DNA from: Sphingobium yanoikuyae
GTDB taxonomy: Bacteria > Pseudomonadota > Alphaproteobacteria > Sphingomonadales > Sphingomonadaceae
DNA: 64,000 nt
Reading direction: 5' to 3'
Assembly (NCBI RefSeq): GCF_013001025.1
Contig: NZ_CP053021.1
Coordinates: 2,187,501 to 2,251,500, forward strand
Part shown: positions 9,801 through 17,228 of the stretch, one piece after another
How the letters are laid out: the number at the start of each line of letters is the position of its first letter
How positions within the stretch are numbered: the stretch's first letter is position 1
Position numbers and translations under genes: made by a program
The notes under the pieces: generated by a model
The model's database searches: none
Told to the model about the DNA's origin: nothing
What the model saw: only the letters and a program-made list of their open reading frames with translations

Positions 9801-10112
9801 GCGAACCGCCGCCACCTGCGGCGTCACGCCGGAAAAGGCGATGTCGACCTCCACCCAGCGGGCGGTCAGGTCCGGCCGTGCCGGATCGCCCAGCACGACA
9901 TTCTCGATCCGCTGGGTGCGCAGGCCCACCTGCGTCAGGTCATAATTGGCCTGAACCCCGCGCCGGTTCAGTTCGCGGTTGACGAAATTCTCGGCAATCG
10001 GCGCGCGCTGCGTCCACAGCGCGACCAGCACCAGGCCGAGCGAACCCGTCCCGACACCCAGCCAGCGCAGCCAGCCCCGGCGAATTTCGGCTTCGCCGTT
10101 CTCGTCTTCCAT
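6873..10112 (-). CDS. ydbH: YdbH, AsmA-like intermembrane phospholipid transport protein
   Basis: A 1079-residue AsmA-like protein of the YdbH/DctA-YdbH family. One N-terminal membrane span (WLGVGTGSLGLVLVALW, about residues 15-32) anchors it in the inner membrane, and the rest is a long periplasmic series of beta-rich repeats expected to form a hydrophobic groove. The C-terminal part (FNAQGGRVAGGVL onward, ending near IFNVRISAPFRGLM) is the most conserved. In E. coli YdbH, TamB and YhdP redundantly move phospholipid to the outer membrane. The start is ATG 10112, just before MEDENGEAE; the frame is open another 378 bases upstream, overlapping radC, which is unlikely to be coding. It is divergent from radC. 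Confidence 0.92.
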   Translation of the reverse strand: MEDENGEAEIRRGWLRWLGVGTGSLGLVLVALWTQRAPIAENFVNRELNRRGVQANYDLTQVGLRTQRIENVVLGDPARPDLTARWVEVDIAFSGVTPQVAAVRAGGVRMRGAYRDGVLTLGELDKFRDPDSTAPFAMPDLLLHLRDAQLRLDTDAGAVGMQIDGNGNLKSGFRGKLAAAMPRARMAGCGVARASAWLDVAMVDGRPHLRGPIKGDALACADMAMAAPTAEIDLWLGQGLDRWNGSAQLAGEALKAQGMLLAAPVGRIEFDGSAQAMAGRARIGARAFSGAGVLAGPTELAGDWTLRGGDATFSGDLTARNGRMAGRDPLAALRTSTAGTPVAPLALRLADAARRAGADNLLRARVALAQKGDAGSLVLTDTEFAARSGAQVAVARDGRLTLAWPGKGGAAIDWALDGAITSQGGGLPKAALRLARRAGGGFGGQLFIDPYTADGARLAFEPVRFVAGPKGDTRFTTALRLDGPLPDGAVRGLGLPIDGRLASNGAIAINEHCAPLTLLEARYGSFALGQTRQTLCPLPNSALFAMGAGGMKGGAELRNVALNGRSGDSPMRLRADNARLILGQTGFTLGNADFAISPEDAPVRLSATSVTGAATKDGFAGDIKGAGGRIGTVPLIVEQGAGGWAFAKGALSLKAAMQVRDAQPSVRFNPLSVPDFALAMKDGRITATGTLQVPGKGATVARADIAHDLGSGKGHADLTVPDLGFGPGLQPEELTPLTLGVIANVAGRVTGEGHIRWTGSDVSSDGVFRTDRLDLAAAFGPVEGLSGEIRFSDLLNMVTPTGQEARIALVNPGVEARNGTVRYRLGAGQKVHIEGGGFPFSGGELVLLPTTMDFGADVDRYLTFRVIGLDAGAFIQAMDLKNVSATGTFDGIMPLIFNAQGGRVAGGVLVARQQGMAPLIMPEGVLPSIPCDPTRQSGVLSYVGPVSNEQVGVMGKVAFDALKDLQYKCLTILMDGALDGEMVTNVVFNGVNRGQLGGAPQGIAKSFVGLPFIFNVRISAPFRGLMKSAQSYVDPSQVIRDQIGEDAQQKMRAQSAADLQSGLAVQPAASETVSNTEPK

Positions 10113-10264
10113 CTGCCTGGCCAACCCCGACTTTCGCTCGCACTTCAGGTCCGTAACGCATCCATAACGTCCGACCCATTGGAAATATCCACCCCTGAAA
10201 TAGCCTTGCCCGCGAAATCCGCAAAGCCTAGCCTTTATTTGCCGGGGAATGGGGGATCGCCAGC

Positions 10265-10957
10265 ATGACCGAAAAAGACCAACGCGCGAGCCAGGATGGC
10301 GCCGGTCATCGCGCCCGCCTACGCCAACGCCTGGCCGAAGGCGGCGACGGGCTGCTCGACCATGAACTGATCGAATATCTGCTCGCCCTCGCCATCCCCC
10401 GCCGCGACACCAAGCCGCTGGCCCGGCTGCTGCTGCGCGAATTTGGCGGGATCGGCGGATTGATGGCGGCCGATTGGCAGGCAATCGCACGGGTGCCCGG
10501 CATGGGCGATACCAGCGTCGCCGCGATCAAGATCGTTCAGGCAACCGCGCTGCGGATGCTGCGCAACGATGTGGCGGAACGACCGGTGCTGGGCAGTTGG
10601 CAGGCGCTGCTCGACTATCTGCGCGCCGACATGGCCTATCTCCATGTCGAACGCGTGCGGGTGCTGCATCTCAACAGCCGCAACATGCTGATCCGGGACG
10701 AGAATATGGGCGACGGATCGATCGACCAGGCGGCCATATATACGCGCGAGGTTATCAAGCGGGCCATGGAACTGGGATCGGCAGCCCTGATCCTGGTGCA
10801 CAATCATCCGTCGGGCGATCCGTCGCCCAGCAAGCAGGATATCGAGATCACCCGCCAGATTGTCGAGGCCGGCAAGCGGCTGGGCATCAGCGTCCACGAC
10901 CATATCATCATCGGTGCGCAGGGGCATAGCAGCCTCCGCGCGCAGGGACTGTTATAG
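10265..10957 (+). CDS. radC: RadC-family JAB1/MPN domain protein
   Basis: A 230-residue RadC homologue. An N-terminal helix-hairpin-helix-like region (RVPGMGDTSVAAIK, about residues 77-90) precedes a JAMM metal-binding domain with the signature HNHPSGDPSPSKQD near residue 178 and an upstream Glu in the ENMGDG region. Despite the name, a direct role in DNA repair is not established; the JAMM residues suggest a zinc hydrolase. It starts at ATG 10265, divergent from ydbH, and stops 2 bases from the end of the convergent VOC gene. Confidence 0.93.
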   Translation: MTEKDQRASQDGAGHRARLRQRLAEGGDGLLDHELIEYLLALAIPRRDTKPLARLLLREFGGIGGLMAADWQAIARVPGMGDTSVAAIKIVQATALRMLRNDVAERPVLGSWQALLDYLRADMAYLHVERVRVLHLNSRNMLIRDENMGDGSIDQAAIYTREVIKRAMELGSAALILVHNHPSGDPSPSKQDIEITRQIVEAGKRLGISVHDHIIIGAQGHSSLRAQGLL

Positions 10958-10959
10958 CG

Positions 10960-11340
10960 TCAGGCGTTTTCGATCAGTTCGGACGGCCAGCCGATCCGCA
11001 CCAGCAGTCCATCCGGCCCGTTGATCCCGACCTCATACAGCCCCCATTCGCGATGGCGCAAAATGCCTCCCGGCCGGATGACCAGATCATCGACCCGCGC
11101 CGCTATCGCCGCCACATCGGGCGTGCGCAGATAGACGCCAAAGGGATTATGCGCCGGCACATCCCAGGGCGGCGCGCCAGCCTGGGTCAGATGCACCTCG
11201 CACCCCCACCCTTCCATGATATGATAATGGTGATCGCCGCCGATCCGCGTGAAGCCCAGCCTTTCCCAGAAGGCCAGGGCAATGGCGACGTCATTGCTGG
11301 GCACGATCGCGAAAGCGCCGACGCCTGGAATTGCGGACAT
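10960..11340 (-). CDS. VOC-superfamily protein (glyoxalase/bleomycin resistance fold)
   Basis: A 126-residue single VOC domain (paired beta-alpha-beta-beta-beta units). Typical pieces are the opening strand FAIVPSNDVAIALAFWERLGF and the closing GINGPDGLLVRIGW. Proteins of this size are commonly annotated as bleomycin-binding or glyoxalase-like, but the ligand cannot be read from the sequence. The ATG at 11340 is preferred over an earlier in-frame ATG at 11373 because GGGAGG precedes it by 8 bases. It lies in the same direction as the upstream helicase gene but is separated from it by a terminator. Confidence 0.85.
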   Translation of the reverse strand: MSAIPGVGAFAIVPSNDVAIALAFWERLGFTRIGGDHHYHIMEGWGCEVHLTQAGAPPWDVPAHNPFGVYLRTPDVAAIAARVDDLVIRPGGILRHREWGLYEVGINGPDGLLVRIGWPSELIENA

Positions 11341-11378
11341 GGCCTTACCCTCCCGTTGCGCCGTCATGGCCACATAAC

Positions 11379-11418
11379 AAAAAAGCCCCCGCCATGCCTG
11401 CGCGTGACGGGGGCCTTT
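11379..11418 (-). terminator. Terminator after the DEAD-box helicase gene
   Basis: On the minus strand a GCCCCCG/CGGGGGC stem is followed by six T. It lies just downstream of the helicase stop at 11439. Confidence 0.85.
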
Positions 11419-11438
11419 CTCAATCAGCGTGGGGCCGT

Positions 11439-12830
11439 TCAGCCGCCAAAACCGAAATTCAGGAATTCGGGCACCGGACCGTTCCAGCCATCGTCCGGAC
11501 CATCATCGGGTTCCTGACGGCGGCCATGCGGCGCTGGGCGTGCAGCCGGCGCATCGCGGCGGTCGTCACGACGATCATCCCGCTTGTCGCTGCGCCGGTC
11601 ATCCTTGCGCTCGGGCTTGCGGCGCGCGTCGCGGCCACCGGAACGCTCATTGTCGCGCTCCTCGCGATCGGCCTTGCGCGGCTCTTCCTTGGTGCGCGGC
11701 GCAGGCGCAGCCGCTACCGGCGTTTCGACATAATCGATCTTGGTGCCGATCAGCTTCTGGATATTGTCGATCGCCTCGGCATCCTCGGCCGCGACGAAGG
11801 TATAGGCAACGCCCTTGGCCCCCGCGCGACCGGTACGGCCGATGCGGTGGACATAGTCATCGGGATGCCAGGGTGCGTCGAAATTGAAGACGTGGCTGAC
11901 GCCCTTGATGTCGAGGCCGCGGGCCGCGACGTCCGACGCCACCAGGATGTTCACGCTGCCATCGCGGAACCGCTCCAGTTCGGCGATACGCGATGCCTGG
12001 TCGATATCACCATGGATCTCGCCCGACTTGAAGCCGTGGCGCTGCAGGCTCTTATTCAGTTCGCGCACCGTCGTCTTGCGGTTGCAGAAGATCACCGCGC
12101 TCTGCACGTCTTCTGCTTCCAGCATCGCGCGCAGCGCTTCACGCTTCTTGCGCGAATCAACCTTCACCAGTCGCTGGGTGATGTTGGTCGACGCCGTTGC
12201 CGGGCGCGCCACCTCGATCGACTTGGGATTGTCCAGGAAACGATCGGCCAGCTTCTTGATGACCGGCGGCATGGTGGCAGAGAAGAGAAGTGTCTGGCGC
12301 TGCGCCGGCAGCTTGGTGCAGATTTCCTCGATATCCGGGATGAAGCCCATGTCGAGCATACGGTCGGCTTCGTCGATGACCAGCATGTTGCAGCCATTGA
12401 GCAGGATCTTGCCGCGCTGGAACAGGTCCATCAGGCGGCCCGGCGTCGCGATTAGAACGTCGACGCCCTTTTCCAGCGCCTTGATCTGGTCGCCCATCTG
12501 CACGCCGCCGATCAGCAGCGCCATGGAGAGCTTGTGATATTTGCCGTATTTCTCGAAATTTTCGGCCACCTGGGCGGCGAGTTCGCGGGTCGGCTCCAGG
12601 ATCAGGCTGCGTGGCATCAGCGCACGGGCGCGGCCATGCGCCAGGATGTCGATCATCGGCAGCACGAAGCTGGCGGTCTTGCCCGTGCCCGTCTGCGCGA
12701 TGCCGATGATGTCCTTCATCATCAACACCGGCGGGATCGCCTGCGCCTGGATCGGCGTGGGCGTGTCGTAACCCGCCTCGGTTACGGCCTTGAGCAATTC
12801 GTCGGAGAGGCCGAGATCGGCAAAAGTCAT
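11439..12830 (-). CDS. DEAD-box ATP-dependent RNA helicase (RhlE-like)
   Basis: A 463-residue RNA helicase that unwinds structured RNA at ATP cost, likely in ribosome assembly, cold adaptation or RNA decay. Motifs in order: the Q motif region (TFADLGLSDELLKAV), Walker A (AQTGTGKT), PTRELAAQ, VIDEADRMLDMGF, SAT, and HRIGRTGRAG. After the core (about residue 375) comes a charged Arg/Asp-rich tail (repeats like DDRRDDRRD) for RNA binding, as in RhlE-type enzymes. It starts at ATG 12830 with only a weak ribosome site and is followed by its own terminator. Confidence 0.94.
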   Translation of the reverse strand: MTFADLGLSDELLKAVTEAGYDTPTPIQAQAIPPVLMMKDIIGIAQTGTGKTASFVLPMIDILAHGRARALMPRSLILEPTRELAAQVAENFEKYGKYHKLSMALLIGGVQMGDQIKALEKGVDVLIATPGRLMDLFQRGKILLNGCNMLVIDEADRMLDMGFIPDIEEICTKLPAQRQTLLFSATMPPVIKKLADRFLDNPKSIEVARPATASTNITQRLVKVDSRKKREALRAMLEAEDVQSAVIFCNRKTTVRELNKSLQRHGFKSGEIHGDIDQASRIAELERFRDGSVNILVASDVAARGLDIKGVSHVFNFDAPWHPDDYVHRIGRTGRAGAKGVAYTFVAAEDAEAIDNIQKLIGTKIDYVETPVAAAPAPRTKEEPRKADREERDNERSGGRDARRKPERKDDRRSDKRDDRRDDRRDAPAARPAPHGRRQEPDDGPDDGWNGPVPEFLNFGFGG

Positions 12831-12964
12831 TCAAATGTCCGGGACAGGAGGTTGGCCGTCCTGCGCGTCCGCACGACGGAAATCGCGCGCGACTTGCGAA
12901 AATATCGCCATCTTGTCAAGGAAATCGCGCAGCATGCTGGCCAAACCAGCCGTTTTTCTGCCGA

Positions 12965-13396
12965 TCAATCTTCGGCGTCCGCTTCCACCAGCCGCCTGAA
13001 GCTGTCGATCCCGCAGCTCGCGCCACTGCGGGCCTGCAACTCGTCCCGCCCCGAACAGAGCGATCCATCCTCGTCCGGCTCGACATAGAAGCCCGAATAG
13101 AAGCTGGCGGAATCACATCCCCGCTCCAGCCGCGCGCGGTAGCGATGCTTGTCCGCCAGGATCAGGTCGACCCCGTTGGACACCACGATGCTGGCCCCGC
13201 GAATCGATCGCAGCGCCACACAGCGCGGCCCCTTCTTCTCTTCCCAGCGCTCGTCGCTCTTGGGCACGACTCGCGTCGGCGCCCGCCCCTTGGCCATCGG
13301 AACACGAATGATCACGCGCTGCTCGATCGTCAGTTGCGCCCATTGCACCGGGTCGGCAGCAGGCGCTGCAAGCAGCATCAGGATGGTATGAACCAA
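12965..13396 (-). CDS. Predicted secreted protein of unknown function
   Basis: I do not recognise a family. The frame gives about 143 residues: a short hydrophobic N-terminus resembling a signal peptide (VHTILMLLAAPAAD), then a mixed domain with four Cys (RCVALR, GCDSAS, SLCSGRDE, ASCGID) that may form disulfides. A TTG at 13396 preceded by GGGG about 6 bases away is the likeliest start; the ATG at 13378 would leave a shorter signal. The frame extends to 13498 but would overlap the divergent oxidase gene. Downstream lies the helicase gene, separated by 134 bases. Confidence 0.6.
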   Translation of the reverse strand: MVHTILMLLAAPAADPVQWAQLTIEQRVIIRVPMAKGRAPTRVVPKSDERWEEKKGPRCVALRSIRGASIVVSNGVDLILADKHRYRARLERGCDSASFYSGFYVEPDEDGSLCSGRDELQARSGASCGIDSFRRLVEADAED

Positions 13397-13473
13397 GCGG
13401 AACCCCTTTTGGGAGTGGCAAGCTATCGGCCAACGGTTGAACCGTCGATGAATTCCGGGGCATAGCATGTCCC

Positions 13474-14928
13474 ATGACAGAACAAGCCATAATCGCACAG
13501 GATGCCATCGATCGCTTCGTCGCCCTGCTCGGCCCCAAGGGCGTCATTACCGATGCCGACGATATCGCCCCCTGGGTCAGCGACTGGCGCGGCCGCTATC
13601 ATGGAACGGCCCGCGCGATCTTGTCCCCGGCCACGACACGCGAAGTGGCCGGCTGCGTGGCGCTGGCAGCGGAACTGGGCATTGCCCTCGTCCCCCAGGG
13701 CGGAAACACGTCGATGGTCGGCGGCGCGACACCGCCAGCCGATGGATCGGCGCTGATCCTGTCACTGCGCCGCATGAACCAGATCCGCAGCCTGTCAGCC
13801 GACGACAATCTGGCAGTGTGCGAGGCCGGGGTCATCCTTTCCAACCTGCACGACGCTGCCGAAGCGGCCGGCCGTCGCTTTCCGCTCAGCCTGGGTGCCA
13901 AGGGATCAGCCACGATCGGCGGCCTCACTTCGACCAATGCCGGCGGCACCCAGGTGCTGCGCCACGGCACGATGCGCGCGCTGGTCGAGGGGATCGAGGC
14001 GGTGCTGCCCGACGGCAGCATCTTCGACGGGCTGGACGCACTCAAGAAGGATAATCGCGGATATGACATCAAGCAGTTGCTGATCGGCGCGGAAGGCACG
14101 CTGGGCGTCATCACCGCGGCCGCCCTGCGGCTGGTGCCCGGCATCGCCGCCCGCGCGGTCGGCTGGGTCGGCGTAAAGACGCCCGCCGACGCCCTCGCCC
14201 TGCTGCGCCTGGTCGAAGGCGAACTGGGTGACAGCGTCGAGGGGTTCGAGGTGATTGCCGACGATGGCCTTGGCCATGTCCTGTCCCATATTCCCGGCAC
14301 ACGCTGCCCGATCGAGACCCGCACGCCCTGGCATGTGCTGATTGAAGTCGACCATGGCGACATGCGCGAGCCCGGCCCGACCGAGCGACTGGAAGGCGCG
14401 CTCGGCCTGGCGCTGGAACGCGGCATCGCGATCGACGCCGCCATTGCCGCCAGCGAAGCGCAGGCGGAGGCCTTCTGGCGCATCCGCGAATCCCTGTCGG
14501 AATCCGAAAAGGCGCAGGGGCCCGCGCTGCAATATGACATCAGCGTGCCGGTGCCGCGCATGCCAGCCTTCATGCTGGAGGCTGCCGCCGCCGCCGAAGC
14601 AGCCTTCCCCGGCACGACCGCCTCTTCCTTCGGTCATCTGGGCGATGGCAATGTCCATTTCCATGTCCGCGCGCCCAGGGGCACCAGCGACGGTCCGGCC
14701 TGGATCGCGGCGCAGGGCCAGGCGATCAACGCCTTCGTCCATGACGCGGTGGTCGCCGCGGGCGGTTCCATCTCGGCCGAGCATGGCATTGGCCAGATGA
14801 AGCGCGCCGAACTCGGACGCCTCGCCAGCCCGGCCCGCATCCATGCCCTGCGCGCGATAAAGACAGCCTTCGATCCGGGCGGCATCATGAACCCCGACAA
14901 GCTCATCCCTCGCCCCGACGAGGGTTGA
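13474..14928 (+). CDS. FAD-linked oxidase (D-2-hydroxyacid dehydrogenase / GlcD-like)
   Basis: A 484-residue flavoprotein of the vanillyl-alcohol-oxidase type, in the branch that oxidises D-2-hydroxyacids such as D-lactate or D-2-hydroxyglutarate to 2-oxoacids. The N-terminal PCMH FAD-binding domain shows VPQGGNTSMVGGATP (about residues 75-90) and GAKGSATIGGLTSTNAGG. The C-terminal FAD-oxidase cap shows SSFGHLGDGNVHFH, SAEHGIGQMKR and the terminal GGIMNPDKLIP, all hallmarks of this group. It starts at ATG 13474. No partner electron-acceptor gene is adjacent, so the acceptor is unknown. Confidence 0.92.
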   Translation: MTEQAIIAQDAIDRFVALLGPKGVITDADDIAPWVSDWRGRYHGTARAILSPATTREVAGCVALAAELGIALVPQGGNTSMVGGATPPADGSALILSLRRMNQIRSLSADDNLAVCEAGVILSNLHDAAEAAGRRFPLSLGAKGSATIGGLTSTNAGGTQVLRHGTMRALVEGIEAVLPDGSIFDGLDALKKDNRGYDIKQLLIGAEGTLGVITAAALRLVPGIAARAVGWVGVKTPADALALLRLVEGELGDSVEGFEVIADDGLGHVLSHIPGTRCPIETRTPWHVLIEVDHGDMREPGPTERLEGALGLALERGIAIDAAIAASEAQAEAFWRIRESLSESEKAQGPALQYDISVPVPRMPAFMLEAAAAAEAAFPGTTASSFGHLGDGNVHFHVRAPRGTSDGPAWIAAQGQAINAFVHDAVVAAGGSISAEHGIGQMKRAELGRLASPARIHALRAIKTAFDPGGIMNPDKLIPRPDEG

Positions 14929-14958
14929 GCGCAGCATATCCACAAAGCGATTGCCTAG

Positions 14959-14980
14959 CGGGATAGCTCCGATTATCCCG
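14959..14980. promoter_or_regulatory. Inverted repeat upstream of sapC
   Basis: CGGGATA-N8-TATCCCG is a perfect 7-8-7 inverted repeat 65-86 bases before the sapC ATG. It could be an operator. Related TTATCCCG-containing repeats occur near 34048 and 39548 before other envelope-protein genes. Confidence 0.35.
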
Positions 14981-15044
14981 TCACACCCATATTCGGATCA
15001 GCGACGCAAGCCTTGCGCGCTTTCTAACAGGACGGAACAACATC

Positions 15045-15833
15045 ATGGCCAGCGCGCCCGCGAACAGCCTTCCCATCTTCTACAACGACCTGATCCCGCT
15101 CAGCACCGTCGATCATGCCGATTATCGCACCCAGCCGGTCGATGCCGCTCCGTTCCTGGTAACCCAGCACGCCGTGCCGCTGACCATCGACGAATTCGTC
15201 TCGGCCCAGCGTTTCGTGCCCATCATCTTCTCGGCGGGCCAGGATTCGGTGCCGCTCGCGCTGATGGGCCTCAACGAAGGCGTGAACGTCTTCGTCGATG
15301 ACGAAGGCAAGCTGCGCGGCCCGGCCTATATCCCGGCCTATGTCCGCCGTTACCCCTGGATGCTGGCCAAGCTGCGTCCCGACAGCGACGAACTCTCGCT
15401 CTGCTTCGACCCGACCAGCAAGGCGATCGGCACCGAAGGCGACGGCCCGGTCCTGTTCGAAAATGGCCAGCCGACCGACGTGACCAAGGGCATCCTGAAG
15501 TTCTGCGAGGATTTCGAGCAGGCAGCCGCCCGCACCGGCCAGTTCATGAAGGATCTGGCCGAGATGGACCTGCTGATGGACGGCGAAGTCGCGATCCAGA
15601 CCCCGAACAACGAGCAGCCCTTCGTCTATCGCGGCTTCCGCATGGTGAACGAGGAAAAGCTGCGCGACCTGCGCGGTGACCAGCTGCGCAAGATCAACCA
15701 GAACGGCCTGCTGCCGCTGATTCACGCCCATCTCTTCTCGCTGCAGTTGATGCGCGAGATCTTTGAAGGCCAGGTCAACCAGGGCAAGGGTCCGATCGCC
15801 GTACCGGCCGCGCCGGTGGCCGTGGAAGCCTGA
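15045..15833 (+). CDS. SapC-family protein
   Basis: A 262-residue SapC-family protein. The family name comes from S-layer or antimicrobial-peptide loci, and no enzymatic role is established. The whole length is one domain: the N-terminal FYNDLIPLSTVDHADYR, a central LMGLNEGVNVFVDDEG, and YIPAYVRRYPWML are typical family blocks. No signal peptide or membrane span is obvious. A ribosome site-like GGACGGA lies about 10 bases before the ATG. The gene stands alone with an inverted repeat on each side and a strong terminator downstream. Confidence 0.9.
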   Translation: MASAPANSLPIFYNDLIPLSTVDHADYRTQPVDAAPFLVTQHAVPLTIDEFVSAQRFVPIIFSAGQDSVPLALMGLNEGVNVFVDDEGKLRGPAYIPAYVRRYPWMLAKLRPDSDELSLCFDPTSKAIGTEGDGPVLFENGQPTDVTKGILKFCEDFEQAAARTGQFMKDLAEMDLLMDGEVAIQTPNNEQPFVYRGFRMVNEEKLRDLRGDQLRKINQNGLLPLIHAHLFSLQLMREIFEGQVNQGKGPIAVPAAPVAVEA

Positions 15834-15838
15834 AAGCC

Positions 15839-15857
15839 CGATTAACTCCGTTAATCG
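15839..15857. repeat. 8-3-8 perfect inverted repeat just after sapC
   Basis: CGATTAAC-TCC-GTTAATCG begins 5 bases after the sapC stop. It may be a protein-binding site or a small mRNA hairpin. The remaining spacer up to the tRNA gene holds a GCCTC/GAGGC hairpin (about 15965-15983) and the terminator; no gene is visible. Confidence 0.4.
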
Positions 15858-16001
15858 CAAATATATCGGTATAGGGCGGGGCTTGCTCTTGAAAGCAGCC
15901 TCGCCCTGCCCTATTTCTATTGCATGCGATGCACCTGCCCCCCTTTCGGGTGTGTCGTATAGGGCGCCTCCCCCTTGGAGGCGTCTCCTCCCTGAACCTG
16001 G

Positions 16002-16032
16002 CCACCCCGTGCATCGCATGGGGTGGTTTTTT
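16002..16032 (+). terminator. Terminator of sapC
   Basis: CCACCCC pairs with GGGGTGG across an 11-base loop and is followed by six T. Confidence 0.88.
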
Positions 16033-16141
16033 ATGGGCCGCAGTCGACGTAGGGGCCGCGAAAACTTTTCACCGCTTTCGCTTGACGCCATCGCCTCCCC
16101 TGCCTAAAGGCACGCCCCTGCCTGTCGCCCATGCGACATAC

Positions 16142-16216
16142 GGCCCCTTCGTCTAGCGGTTAGGACGCGGCCCTCTCACGGCTGAAACACGGGTTCGATT
16201 CCCGTAGGGGTCACCA
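16142..16216 (+). tRNA. tRNA-Glu (anticodon CTC)
   Basis: A 75-base cloverleaf with encoded CCA. The acceptor stem pairs GGCCCCT with AGGGGTC (one G-U), the D arm contains TAGCGGTTAGGA, the 5-bp anticodon stem encloses CTCTCAC giving anticodon CTC, and the T arm is ACGGGTTCGATTCCCGT. Its 3' end is partly repeated at 23375-23385, which marks this gene as the likely integration target of the following island. Confidence 0.97.
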
Positions 16217-16217
16217 G
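16207..16217 (+). repeat. Left attachment-site copy (tRNA-Glu 3' end)
   Basis: GGGGTCACCAG forms the last bases of the tRNA-Glu gene and recurs exactly at 23375-23385. After it comes CAAAATC here and AAAATC there, so homology continues with a one-base gap. Confidence 0.55.
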
Positions 16218-16814
16218 CAAAATCAATGACTTAGTTGGCATTGAAGAACGCCGAGATCGCCAATTCTCCAATAAGCGATTCTTTTCCTCACACTCAGTGA
16301 TCATCTGTGGACGCCGTCGGACGATCCTTGCCATGGATCAGTATAAATAAGGCTGAAACGAGGGTAACTCTAGCCATCCGATCTCAAGCAATGGTTGCCC
16401 GCTCGCTGCCCTCCTGAATGTACTCGAATTTCAAAAACTATCGCTGGTCTAGGAATGTCTGTCGCGACGCTACCCAGCTGATGAACGGCCTGGGTGACAG
16501 GCTGCGGTTCGGCAGATTCGGAGAGCCGAAGGCGAGGTAGCAACCGTTCGCCGGCGCATGATCCGTAAGGGCGGCGGCGTTGTTGAGCATCGCTATCTGC
16601 CGACGCATTACGTGCATTGATAATCGTTCGCAACAACTCATGTGCCGCTTGTTCATGACTGCTATCGGGGCGGTGTGTTCAGCACCTGAGCGTCAGGGAC
16701 AGCCGCATACCGGCCGTCCAGGCATGACCAAATTCCACATTCCACGAATTTCTTGCTATCCTGTTCGATAGCCCATAGTTCCCAGCCCGTCCCCTAACGG
16801 GGGGCAAGATCGCG
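16218..16814. other. Non-coding start of the island, no recognised gene
   Basis: About 600 bases between the tRNA and the riboswitch. Short minus-strand frames (up to 88 codons, 16370-16656) exist, but none has a recognisable domain, good start signal or consistent coding character. The stretch may be the decayed remains of an integrase region. The promoter of the riboswitch transcript must lie in its right end; TTGCTA near 16752 is a possible -35 but no convincing -10 is spaced correctly. Confidence 0.5.
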
Positions 16815-17030
16815 TTGGTGCTTCGAAAGAGGCTTAAAAGGGAACGCGGTGGAGGGGCACTGCCCCTGAAGCCGAGGCTGTCCCTGCAACTGTAAGCGGA
16901 TAGCGCGATGCATATCGCGGCAGGCCAAGGATGCCTGTCGCAGCCACTGGGCCGGACGCTAACTCCTGCGAGGCCTGGGAAGGCCGTGCATCGTGCGATG
17001 ACCCGTGAGCCAGGAGACCTGCCAGCGTCC
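16815..17030 (+). promoter_or_regulatory. Cobalamin (AdoCbl) riboswitch
   Basis: The leader carries the full set of conserved blocks of the B12 riboswitch aptamer in correct order: TTGGTGCTT, AAAAGGGAACGCGGTG, GCCGAGGCTG with CTGCAACTGTAAGCGG, GCCACTGG, TGGGAAGGC, GATGACCCGTGAG, and the B12 box AGCCAGGAGACCTGCC at 17008-17023. All blocks look intact. It lies about 200 bases before the TonB receptor ATG, and the interval (17031-17228) can form further GC-rich hairpins such as AGGA/TCCT pairs near 17170 that may be the expression platform. It is known to lower expression when cobalamin is plentiful. Confidence 0.93.
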
Positions 17031-17228
17031 GGTCGCTCTTGCCTTGGTCCAGGGGATGGCCGCGGCACGGTGTACTCCGTCTGAGCGACGAACTTGCGGC
17101 CAGGCCGCAACGGTGGGTTCCGCCGGTCGCTCGTTTGCGCCCGGTCTCCACCGCTGCGCCCGTGCGAGGAGACGTCCTCCTGCGCGGGAACCTGTCCGTT
17201 CGACTGGAAAACGCAACGGGGGTTACAC

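Noticed and set aside
7992..10268. A 758-codon plus-strand frame across ydbH
   Set aside because: The minus strand carries ydbH with overlapping ynbE and ydbL; the plus frame is Arg/Gln/His-rich shadow sequence.
16370..16656. Two overlapping minus-strand frames next to tRNA-Glu considered as an integrase remnant
   Set aside because: No tyrosine-recombinase motif (R-H-R-Y) or other domain could be found, so no gene is called.
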